The position numbers and the translations under genes are program-made. The notes below the pieces were generated by a model, which saw only the letters and a list, made by a program, of their open reading frames with translations, searched no databases and had not been told where the DNA came from. This document shows, in pieces, positions 7,621-13,207 of a stretch of 14,178 nt of DNA. Within the stretch, counting starts at the first letter, position 1, and each line of letters starts with the position of its first letter. Source of the stretch: an uncultured Mycoplasmatota bacterium (GTDB lineage: Bacteria; Bacillota_I; Bacilli_A; RF39; UBA660); the NCBI GenBank assembly GCA_946613765.1, contig CAMOFW010000012.1, positions 1 to 14,178 of the forward strand, read 5' to 3'.

Positions 7621-8236
7621 ATATACAATAACTATAAAGGATATAGTAAATAATTATAATTTATTAAATAATTCAAAATCTATAGATGAAAAATTAGATA
7701 CAGCAAGAAGTTATATATTTGATTTTGATTATCCTGTTATAGATGATACTACTAAAAAACGTATTGAAATAGCAATACTAAAACACTACTATTATCGTGA
7801 AATAGCTTTTGAAACTATAGGCATGTTTAAAATTAAATTAAATGATAGATTAAATCTAATCATGTCAAGATATAATGCACTATATCAAAAACAAGACTTA
7901 ACTCTATCACCTTATATAAATAGTTATTTAAAAGAATTTGGTAATAATAATGGAACATCTAATACTGATACTAAAAATGATGACTGGCAAACTACAAGTG
8001 ATACACCTAGTGGAATATTAACTGAATTAAAAGAGGGTAAATATTCTTCTATGGCTGTATATACTAATAACAATGATACAACTAATAATAGTAATGCTAG
8101 TAATTATAATAGAGAAGTAGAATCATTAAATGGTGTTACATATGCTGAAGCTTTTAGAAATTATTTTGATAATATAATTAGTATAGATGAAGAACTTGTT
8201 AATGAATTTAGTGATTTATTTATGGTAATATGGTAA
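7613..8236 (+). CDS. Lower collar protein, phi29 gp11 type
   Basis: A 207-residue protein beginning inside the portal gene (8-base overlap); the site GAGGTAGGTG precedes the ATG. The N-terminal half (DEKLDTARSYIFDFDYPVID, then ILKHYYYREIAFETIGMFK) resembles the gp11 lower collar family. A Ser/Asn/Thr-rich linker follows (about residues 110-165, for example TNNNDTTNNSNASNYN), then a C-terminal helical segment (YAEAFRNYFDNII). phi29 gp11 has 293 residues, so this is a compact version. It sits between portal and tail tube and is where appendages attach. Gene order portal-lower collar matches phi29. Confidence 0.88.
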   Translation: MSKYTITIKDIVNNYNLLNNSKSIDEKLDTARSYIFDFDYPVIDDTTKKRIEIAILKHYYYREIAFETIGMFKIKLNDRLNLIMSRYNALYQKQDLTLSPYINSYLKEFGNNNGTSNTDTKNDDWQTTSDTPSGILTELKEGKYSSMAVYTNNNDTTNNSNASNYNREVESLNGVTYAEAFRNYFDNIISIDEELVNEFSDLFMVIW

Positions 8237-8259
8237 AATTATTATAGGAGGTAATATAT

Positions 8260-8820
8260 ATGAATTATAGAGAAATACTTATACGATTAATGAGCATGAC
8301 ATCACCTTTTGTTTATGATAATGAAGAATCATTTTTAGAAATGCTAAGAAAATTCTACAAATATCTACATGATTTAACTATAGCTACTAAAGAAATTAGT
8401 GAAGATGTTGAAGAAGTTAAAACTGAAATGTCTAATTTTGAGTCTGAAATTAATCAAAAGATAGAAGATATTAATGAATTGTTAGCTGAGTATGATATTA
8501 AAATTGAACGTATTAGAAATGAACTTTATACATATGTAAATGGTGAAATAGTTAATTTAAGAAATTATGTTAATGCACAAGATAATTTATTAAATGAAAA
8601 AATTAGACAAATTGAAATAGGTAATATTAATATATTTGACCCTACAACAGGACTTTATTCACCACTACAAATAGTTATTGATAATCTATATGATATGAAT
8701 AGAGCTAATGCACTTACAGCTACTGAATACGATAACTTAGAGTTAAGTGCTACTGAATATGATGCATATAATTTAACAGCAAGAGATTATGACATAAATG
8801 GTAAAACTTTACTAGTTTAA
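8260..8820 (+). CDS. Coiled-coil neck/tail appendage or fibre-adaptor protein
   Basis: A 186-residue protein with AGGAGG (8246-8251) 8 bases before the ATG. Residues about 35-120 form a long predicted coiled coil (EISEDVEEVKTEMSNFESEI and onward). A conserved-looking NIFDPTTGLYSPLQIVIDNL follows (about 124-143), and the C-terminus is three 10-residue repeats, L-[ST]-A-x-[ED]-Y-D-x-x-x (152-181). The design (helical stalk plus small repeat head) and its place between lower collar and fibre fit a structural appendage or an adaptor holding the receptor-binding fibre. No family can be named with confidence. Confidence 0.85.
   Translation: MNYREILIRLMSMTSPFVYDNEESFLEMLRKFYKYLHDLTIATKEISEDVEEVKTEMSNFESEINQKIEDINELLAEYDIKIERIRNELYTYVNGEIVNLRNYVNAQDNLLNEKIRQIEIGNINIFDPTTGLYSPLQIVIDNLYDMNRANALTATEYDNLELSATEYDAYNLTARDYDINGKTLLV
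8713..8802 (+). repeat. Three tandem 30-bp coding repeats (10-residue period)
   Basis: Residues 152-161, 162-171 and 172-181 of the appendage protein read LTATEYDNLE, LSATEYDAYN and LTARDYDING. The period is exactly 10 residues, with L, A, Y and D invariant. Confidence 0.85.
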
Positions 8821-8865
8821 TAATTAATGATAAAATAAAATTAAATAAAATAGGAGGTAAATTTT

Positions 8866-9687
8866 ATGAAAGAAATGAAATTAAATATTCAATTATTTGG
8901 ACATACAAATAGTACAGAAAATTATGAATTACCACAATTTGTTGGTACTGATAAACCTACATGGTTAGGTGATGTTAATACAGCTATGGCTACTATTGAT
9001 ACAGCTATGGGAACTAATGCTAGTAACATAACTAGTTTAGGAACTCGTGTTACTAGTGCTGAGGGTATTGCTTCACAAGCTAGTACTGATGTTGCTAGTC
9101 TAACATCTACAGTAAATACTTTATCTGGAAATGTTACTACAGCAACTACTACAGCAAATAATGCACAAAGTACAGCAACAAGTGCATTAAATACAGCAAA
9201 TACTGCTAATGGTAAAGCTGATACTAATGCTAGTGCTATTACTAGTTTAGATACTAGAATGGATACAGCTGAAGCTAATATTGAAAATATTAATTTAACA
9301 ACATATAGCTCTAGTAGTGTTTCACGTTCTACAGGTACATATGATTTAAATAATCAAACATTAAACTATGCATTAAATAGTGATGGCTCACTTGCTAAAA
9401 TATATGGACAAGTAACAGCAACAAATGTTACAAGTGGTGGAATTGCTACTATGAGTACACCATTAAGACCAGAAAATGATATTATAATTAGTGGTGGTGC
9501 AATAAGTTTTAAATATACAAGTAGTTTTAATTTTGAGGGTGCTAGTGTAGCTACTTACACAATAAAAACTGATGGAACTATTGAAATACCTATTAGTGCA
9601 CCAACTGGAGGTACACATAGAATAATATTTATAAATTCACTAATTTATGTTAAAGATTTTGGTGATATACACGTAGTTGGTGAATAG
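8866..9687 (+). CDS. Fibre protein with coiled-coil stalk and C-terminal beta domain
   Basis: A 273-residue protein preceded by AGGAGG (8852-8857). The N-terminus has MKLNIQLFG, like the N-QLF leader seen on many phage head proteins, then ENYELPQFVGTDKPTWLGDV, a typical virion-anchoring start of phage fibres. Residues about 40-140 are Ala/Thr/Ser/Asn-rich with heptad-like spacing (ITSLGTRVTSAEG, STVNTLSGNV, ITSLDTRMDTAEANIENI), expected to form a trimeric coiled coil. Residues about 145-273 are beta-rich, low-charge sequence likely to be the receptor-binding head. It could be a tail/neck fibre or a head fibre comparable to phi29 gp8.5; the neighbours favour the tail. Confidence 0.88.
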   Translation: MKEMKLNIQLFGHTNSTENYELPQFVGTDKPTWLGDVNTAMATIDTAMGTNASNITSLGTRVTSAEGIASQASTDVASLTSTVNTLSGNVTTATTTANNAQSTATSALNTANTANGKADTNASAITSLDTRMDTAEANIENINLTTYSSSSVSRSTGTYDLNNQTLNYALNSDGSLAKIYGQVTATNVTSGGIATMSTPLRPENDIIISGGAISFKYTSSFNFEGASVATYTIKTDGTIEIPISAPTGGTHRIIFINSLIYVKDFGDIHVVGE

Positions 9688-9690
9688 TAA

Positions 9691-10329
9691 ATGGTTGCTG
9701 GTGAGAGATTAGTTGCACCTGATGGGTATGAAGTCGCACTATTTCCATGTGAGGCTTTATACCTTACACCAGCACGTGACCCTGATGAACATGATGTACT
9801 TGCACTAGACTTTTTACCACGTAATACTAGTGGTCAAGCTATTACAGGTATGAAATGTTATGCACCATTTAGTGGTAAAATAGTTTATACAGGTAATGAC
9901 CATAACTGTATATTAGAAAGTACTGACAAAGTACATGCACCTGATGGAACATTAAAATATATGCGTGTATTAGTTGCACATAGTTATGTAGCACCTACAT
10001 TGAACGCAACATATACACAAGGCGAACAATTTTATACTACAGGTAATTATGGTATGAGTCAGGGTGAACACTTGCACATGGAGGTTGCAACAGTAGATAG
10101 TAAATCTACACCTTATTGGAATAGTAGTGGTATTGGAATAAGAAATGCTATTCATATGTGGAACGCATTATATGTTGATAATACTGTTCTTTTAAGACCA
10201 GAAAATTATAACTGGCGTGAGTATGGTAGCGTACCACCTTTACCACCATATAATAAAGGTGATTTTATACCTACATGGTTAAATATAAATAATACAAAAA
10301 GAAAAGAGGTTAATTTATGGAGGGTTTAA
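9691..10329 (+). CDS. M23-type peptidoglycan peptidase, tail-tip protein (phi29 gp13-like)
   Basis: A 212-residue protein with the M23 (LytM/lysostaphin) layout: H34 and D40 in EHDVLALDF as first-motif candidates, YAPFSGKIVYTGND (57-70) typical of the beta core, H97 in VLVAHSY, and the H127-L-H129 motif in QGEHLHMEV. This zinc peptidase family cuts peptide cross-links. In phi29 the equivalent is the C-terminal half of tail-tip gp13, which also has a lysozyme half; no lysozyme domain is visible here. It is followed by holin, endolysin and ATPase genes, the phi29 13-14-15-16 order. The usual H-x3-D spacing appears as H-x5-D, so the zinc site assignment is provisional. The ribosome binding site is weak, suggesting coupling to the fibre gene 3 bases upstream. 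Confidence 0.88.
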   Translation: MVAGERLVAPDGYEVALFPCEALYLTPARDPDEHDVLALDFLPRNTSGQAITGMKCYAPFSGKIVYTGNDHNCILESTDKVHAPDGTLKYMRVLVAHSYVAPTLNATYTQGEQFYTTGNYGMSQGEHLHMEVATVDSKSTPYWNSSGIGIRNAIHMWNALYVDNTVLLRPENYNWREYGSVPPLPPYNKGDFIPTWLNINNTKRKEVNLWRV

Positions 10330-10487
10330 TAAAATTAATAGTTGATAATGGTATTAGTGTTGTATGCGTTGCATATTTGATATATTTCCAATGTACTACA
10401 ATGAAAACAATGCAAAGTATATTAAATACTATTAGTGAACGCCTAGCACGTATAGAAACTAAATTAGGTATTAATGAGGGTGATTAA
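10317..10487 (+). CDS. Small holin, BhlA/UviB or phi29 gp14 type
   Basis: A 56-residue protein overlapping the end of the peptidase gene by 13 bases; AGAGG lies about 7 bases before the ATG. It has a short N-terminus (MEGLIKLIVDNG), one hydrophobic segment (about residues 12-25, ISVVCVAYLIYFQC) and a C-terminal amphipathic charged helix (ILNTISERLARIETKLG). This single-helix plus charged-coil design is typical of BhlA/UviB-type holins and phi29 gp14. Position directly before a cell-wall hydrolase gene supports a role in releasing the endolysin. Confidence 0.85.
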   Translation: MEGLIKLIVDNGISVVCVAYLIYFQCTTMKTMQSILNTISERLARIETKLGINEGD

Positions 10488-10488
10488 T

Positions 10489-11208
10489 ATGACTTATAAA
10501 GAATTTAAAAAGAAATATAATGGAAAATATACTGATTTTGATGGTGCTTGGGGCTATCAATGTTGGGACTTAATACAACGCTATATGACTGAAGTATTTA
10601 GACTACCAGCTAGTATATTCAATGGCTGTGGCTTAGTTAGTAACATGTTAAAGCCACCTAAAATAAATTTATTGTTAAAATATTTTAATGAAGTTAAAAC
10701 ACCTAAACAGGGTGATATTGCTATCTGGGAATATGGTCATGTTGCTATATTTGATCATGATAAAAATTATTACTTTTCACAAAACCCTAATGCTTGTAAA
10801 GTAATACAAATAAATAGAGGTGGTGTACACTTCTTTAGAAGAAAAGTAGTTGAAAAAGTTGACCAGATTCTACATGTTGGTAGTAAAGTGCAATTTGATG
10901 GTATATTTAAAGTAGATATATTAAAATTACCACTAGGTAATAATATGTTTGGTTGTACTAAACTAACTGGTTGTAGTGTTAAAGCATATAAAACTAAAGC
11001 TAAACCTTATGACTGGATAAAAGCAAATGATTTTATTGAGTGTGATAAAAAAGGTAATAAAACTAAAGACCAGATACTAACAGGTGGTAAAAGTTATGTT
11101 AGAAATAATCATACTTATACTGTAACTGGTATAATTGGTGATAGTGCTGTTTTAAATATATCTGGTCATGATAGTCTAATTAAAGCAAAATACTTAAAAG
11201 AGGTATAA
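10489..11208 (+). CDS. Endolysin with N-terminal CHAP domain
   Basis: A 239-residue protein starting at ATG 10489, one base after the holin stop, with GAGGGTG about 6 bases upstream. The ATG at 10474 is in frame but lies before that site. The N-terminal CHAP amidase/endopeptidase domain shows catalytic C25 in GYQCWDL and H84 in YGHVAIF, with GDIAIW (75-80) before it. Residues from about 125 (HVGSKVQFDGIFKVD) to the end form a separate, beta-rich, lysine-rich part that probably binds the cell wall; I do not recognise its family. It takes the place of phi29 gp15, which is a lysozyme, so the enzyme class differs while the position is kept. Confidence 0.92.
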   Translation: MTYKEFKKKYNGKYTDFDGAWGYQCWDLIQRYMTEVFRLPASIFNGCGLVSNMLKPPKINLLLKYFNEVKTPKQGDIAIWEYGHVAIFDHDKNYYFSQNPNACKVIQINRGGVHFFRRKVVEKVDQILHVGSKVQFDGIFKVDILKLPLGNNMFGCTKLTGCSVKAYKTKAKPYDWIKANDFIECDKKGNKTKDQILTGGKSYVRNNHTYTVTGIIGDSAVLNISGHDSLIKAKYLKEV

Positions 11209-12207
11209 ATGTATTATTCACGTAATGATTTATTATCTTATAATGCACTATTTAACTTCGTTGTTGGAGAAAGGGGCACGGGTAAGACTTTCCAATTCAA
11301 AGACTGGGCTATTAGTGATTTTTTAAAAACTGGTAGCCAATTTGTCTATGTACGTAGATATAAAACTGAATTTAAAGACATAGGTAACTTTTTTGATGAT
11401 ATGATTAAAAAATATCCAGAACATGAATTTAAAATTGGACATGGTAAATTTATTATTGATGGCGAAGTTGCTGGTTTTTATATTGCATTATCTACAGCTA
11501 TAACTAAAAAGTCTGTAGCATATCCTAATGTTAATAAAATAGGTTTTGATGAGTTTATACTTGAAAAATCTACCCTACATTATTTACCTAATGAAGTTAA
11601 TGCATTTTTAGGACTATATGAAACTATAGCACGTGATCGTAATAATGTTCGTGTATTATTCATGGCTAATAGTGTTACATTGATAAACCCATATTTCTTA
11701 TTTTTTGATTTACAAGTTGATAAGAATAAAAGATTCTGGACTTTTAAAAATGGTGATATGGTTGTAGAATTAACTGATTTAGAAGAGTTTAAATCACATA
11801 AAAAAGAAACACGTTTTGCTAAAATAATAGATGGTACAGAATTTTCTAAATATGCTATTGATGGTGATTTTGTAAATGATAATTATGAATTTATTGAATC
11901 AAAAACACCTAATAGTTATTACTGTTTTACTTTAGTCTATAAAAATGAAAATATAGGTGTTTGGTGTGATGGTAAATTAGGTCTAATGTATATAACTTCT
12001 AAAGTTGACCAAAATTTTCCTTTAAAATATGCTATAACAACTAATGATCATAAACCTAACATGATTGTACTATCTAATAAATATTCTCGTAATAAAGTAA
12101 ATATACTAACTAAAATGTATGAATATGGTTGTCTAAGATATGAATCATTAAAATTAAAGACATTAATGTTTGATATATTTAAAATATTAAATATTGCTAA
12201 AATATAG
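11209..12207 (+). CDS. DNA packaging (encapsidation) ATPase, phi29 gp16 type
   Basis: A 332-residue protein, the same length as phi29 gp16. Walker A is G20-ERGTG-K26-T27, Walker B is KIGFDEF with D114 and E115, and VYVRRYKTEF (46-55) is a conserved arginine-containing segment after the first beta strand. The C-terminal third corresponds to the vestigial nuclease-like domain of gp16. The motor pumps DNA into the prohead at the portal vertex. In phi29 it needs a ring of pRNA, so structured RNAs next to this gene deserve attention. The ATG directly follows the endolysin stop; AAAGAGG precedes it. It is the last gene of the late block. Confidence 0.97.
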   Translation: MYYSRNDLLSYNALFNFVVGERGTGKTFQFKDWAISDFLKTGSQFVYVRRYKTEFKDIGNFFDDMIKKYPEHEFKIGHGKFIIDGEVAGFYIALSTAITKKSVAYPNVNKIGFDEFILEKSTLHYLPNEVNAFLGLYETIARDRNNVRVLFMANSVTLINPYFLFFDLQVDKNKRFWTFKNGDMVVELTDLEEFKSHKKETRFAKIIDGTEFSKYAIDGDFVNDNYEFIESKTPNSYYCFTLVYKNENIGVWCDGKLGLMYITSKVDQNFPLKYAITTNDHKPNMIVLSNKYSRNKVNILTKMYEYGCLRYESLKLKTLMFDIFKILNIAKI

Positions 12208-12222
12208 ATTTTATTGTATAAT
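12194..12222 (+). promoter_or_regulatory. Possible sigma-70 promoter at the end of the ATPase gene
   Basis: TTGCTA (12194-12199), 17 bases, TATAAT (12217-12222). The predicted start, 12229, is the first paired base of the first hairpin of the downstream element. Confidence 0.55.
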
Positions 12223-12263
12223 AAAAGTGTAATTAGTAACCCCTAATTATTAAATACTAATTA

Positions 12264-12295
12264 CTCCTTTCATATATCTATGATTTATACATAGA
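12264..12295 (-). repeat. Internal partial copy of the terminal repeat leader
   Basis: Read on the minus strand, TCTATGTATA (12295-12286) and TATATGAAAGGAG (12276-12264) match terminal-repeat bases 21-30 and 35-47 in order, with a 9-base rather than 4-base gap between them. The orientation is the same as at the right end. No start codon follows within ribosome-binding distance, so it does not serve a gene. Confidence 0.75.
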
Positions 12296-12300
12296 TGTAC

Positions 12301-12330
12301 AAGAGCTGGATAACACAGCTCTTTAGTTTA
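12301..12330. terminator. Hairpin between convergent late and right-block genes
   Basis: AAGAGCTG / CAGCTCTT is a perfect 8-bp stem with a 7-base loop, overlapping the stop codon of the minus-strand 43-residue gene. Rightward it is followed by TTAGTTT, leftward by GTACATC, so if it terminates it does so better on the plus strand. It is the third hairpin of the element above. Confidence 0.55.
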
Positions 12331-12454
12331 ATGATAGACCAGATAATATAAATAATAAGCACCCTGCAAATATTGTTTGTAATGAGTTACCTATTATTGA
12401 TGTTATCATTAATATAGATAAAATAAATAAACTAATAATTAATAATTTTTTCAT
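12323..12454 (-). CDS. Small membrane protein (43 aa)
   Basis: A 43-residue, almost entirely hydrophobic protein starting MKKLLIISLF, with two hydrophobic stretches (about 4-21 and 28-42) separated by GNSLQ. AAAGGGTG lies about 7 bases before the ATG. Function is unknown. Small membrane proteins in this position are often host-takeover, superinfection-exclusion or lysis-timing factors, but nothing here decides. It lies downstream of a strong bidirectional terminator on its own strand, so it needs either read-through or its own promoter; TATGAT at about 12486-12481 is a possible -10, with no good -35. Confidence 0.65.
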   Translation of the reverse strand: MKKLLIISLFILSILMITSIIGNSLQTIFAGCLLFILSGLSLN

Positions 12455-12500
12455 AAATTAATCACCCTTTCTATGATTTAAATTTATCATAGAAAAAATA

Positions 12501-12532
12501 AAAAATAAAGTGTTTTGATTCACTTTATTTTT
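12501..12532. terminator. Strong bidirectional intrinsic terminator
   Basis: AAAAATAAAGTG (12501-12512) pairs perfectly with CACTTTATTTTT (12521-12532) around TTTTGATT. T-rich tails run in both directions (ATTTTA on the plus strand; TATTTTTTC on the minus strand). It can end leftward transcription from the right block or from the promoter at 12709-12737, and any rightward read-through of the late block. Confidence 0.88.
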
Positions 12533-12550
12533 ATTTTACATATGATTTTA

Positions 12551-12572
12551 CATAATGCCTTTTATAAGCACC
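12551..12572 (-). repeat. 3' copy of an imperfect 22-base direct repeat flanking the structured RNA core
   Basis: On the minus strand this reads GGTGCTTATAAAAGGCATTA and two more bases. It resembles 12702-12681 (GGTGTCTATAAAGGCACATT and two more), which is the predicted 5' end of the transcript. The shared core is GGTG..TATAAA(A)GGC..ATTA. The copies lie just outside the P1/H1 fold. Confidence 0.6.
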
Positions 12573-12680
12573 ATTAGAATAGATATAAAGACTTATTCAG
12601 TAAGTTGGTACATATTTCTATGCACCTATAATATCTACTCTAATGCTACCTATAAGGTAGCACTGCATAATTTGTTTGAT

Positions 12681-12702
12681 TTAATGTGCCTTTATAGACA
12701 CC
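12681..12702 (-). repeat. 5' copy of the imperfect 22-base direct repeat
   Basis: Partner of 12551-12572; it forms the predicted first 22 nucleotides of the minus-strand RNA. TATAAAG in it could also pair with CTTTATA at the P3/P1 junction, an alternative fold. Confidence 0.6.
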
Positions 12703-12708
12703 AATATA

Positions 12709-12737
12709 ATTATATATCATTAACATAATGATGTAAA
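12709..12737 (-). promoter_or_regulatory. Sigma-70 promoter for the structured RNA
   Basis: On the minus strand, TTTACA (12737-12732), a 17-base spacer and a perfect TATAAT (12714-12709). It lies at the 3' end of the 50-residue gene, whose stop codon overlaps the -10. The predicted start is the G at 12702. Confidence 0.7.
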
Positions 12738-12862
12738 GGTTTTATCTTTTTACTATATTTTAATTTTCTTATAAATTTATCTCTATCAAATTCTGTATCA
12801 AATTCTTTTCTAAATATATCCAATGTTTCAAGATTTATAAGATACAATATAACCTTTTTCAC
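12710..12862 (-). CDS. Unknown small basic protein (50 aa, GTG start)
   Basis: A 50-residue protein starting at GTG with AGAGGTGG about 5 bases upstream, overlapping the end of the 47-residue membrane protein by 35 bases. It begins MKKVILYLINLETLDIF and continues with charged residues (KEFDTEFDRDKFIRKLKYSK). It is helical and basic overall, with no membrane segment. Not recognised; perhaps a small DNA- or protein-binding early factor. Its last codons also contain the promoter of the structured RNA. Confidence 0.65.
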   Translation of the reverse strand: MKKVILYLINLETLDIFRKEFDTEFDRDKFIRKLKYSKKIKPLHHYVNDI

Positions 12863-12971
12863 AAATACCACCTCTAATATCTTTATCAATAGATATACCT
12901 AAATAGATACATAATACAATTATCATGAAGATACATACAAATATAAGAAAATATCCTAAATATTTATTCAT
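12828..12971 (-). CDS. Small single-pass membrane protein (47 aa)
   Basis: A 47-residue protein with a hydrophobic helix at about residues 5-27 (LGYFLIFVCIFMIIVLCIYL) and a short polar C-terminus (DKDIRGGICEKGYIVSYKS). The ATG overlaps the preceding gene's stop (TAATG) and AAAGGAG lies 8 bases upstream, so it is efficiently initiated and coupled. Function unknown. Confidence 0.7.
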   Translation of the reverse strand: MNKYLGYFLIFVCIFMIIVLCIYLGISIDKDIRGGICEKGYIVSYKS

Positions 12972-13204
12972 TATTTATTCTCCTTTATTAATCTTTTTAC
13001 TTTTGTTTTCCCTTTTTCATATTCAAAATTACAACTACTTACTAATTTTGGTTCTTTTTCCCATTCCATAGCAACTATATCTGCATACTCATATTCATCT
13101 CTATCTAATCTATCCATTTCTATTCTTGCTTCTTCTAATGTTTCACATTTTGCTATTAACAAATTACCTTCTCCCCATTTAAAAGCATATAACCAATACT
13201 GCAT
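12971..13204 (-). CDS. Unknown small protein (77 aa)
   Basis: Not recognised. It begins MQYWLYAFKWGEGNLLIAKC, a beta-like aromatic start. The middle is acidic (ETLEEARIEMDRLDRDEYEY) and the C-terminus basic (KGKTKVKRLIKENK). No signal or membrane segment. The ATG follows AAAGGAG by 8 bases; the ribosome binding site is supplied by the last codons of the upstream gene (KGE-stop). Part of the right-end early operon. Confidence 0.8.
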   Translation of the reverse strand: MQYWLYAFKWGEGNLLIAKCETLEEARIEMDRLDRDEYEYADIVAMEWEKEPKLVSSCNFEYEKGKTKVKRLIKENK

Positions 13205-13207
13205 TAT

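Larger units (their letters stand above)
12229..12330 (+). ncRNA. Candidate three-hairpin RNA with complementarity to the terminal-repeat leader
   Basis: Three hairpins follow each other. GTAATTAGTA (12229-12238) pairs with TACTAATTAC (12255-12264). TATATCTATG (12273-12282) pairs with CATAGATGTA (12290-12299), with one G-U acceptable only in plus-strand RNA. AAGAGCTG (12301-12308) pairs with CAGCTCTT (12316-12323), then TTAGTTT. The linker between hairpins 1 and 2 is TCCTTTCA, complementary to the ribosome binding site of the terminal repeats. No gene is visible. The element could be a small regulatory RNA, a packaging-RNA analogue, or simply the 3' end of the late transcript. Confidence 0.45.
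12493..12702 (-). ncRNA. Candidate structured RNA with three-way junction, possible pRNA analogue
   Basis: A non-coding transcript of about 210 nt predicted from a promoter (start near 12702) to the terminator at 12501. Read on the minus strand: hairpin H1 (12662-12655 with 12651-12644, 8 bp); then P1, 14 bp (12644-12631 with 12586-12573), enclosing P2, 7 bp (12626-12620 with 12613-12607, loop AGAAAT), and P3, 5 bp (12605-12601 with 12595-12591, loop CTGAA). This gives a three-way junction. P1 and P2 each hold one G-U pair that would be an A-C mismatch on the plus strand, favouring the minus strand, the same direction as the promoter. phi29 pRNA (174 nt, 120 nt core) is also a three-way junction. 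Identity as pRNA is a hypothesis. An alternative is a regulatory leader of the 43-residue gene. Confidence 0.6.

Noticed and set aside
7362..7628. Minus-strand open frame at the end of the portal gene
   Set aside because: Antisense to portal and lower collar; no initiation signal.
9970..10155. Minus-strand open frame inside the M23 peptidase gene
   Set aside because: Antisense shadow; the plus-strand gene has catalytic motifs.
10474..10488. ATG 10474 as the endolysin start
   Set aside because: It lies inside the holin gene and before the GAGGGTG site; ATG 10489 has proper spacing.
12323..12454. Lipoprotein signal (FAGC) in the 43-residue protein
   Set aside because: F at position -3 is atypical and only 11 residues would follow the Cys; better read as a membrane peptide.
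12618..12668. 16-residue minus-strand open frame inside the structured RNA
   Set aside because: No ribosome binding site, and it runs through predicted stems.
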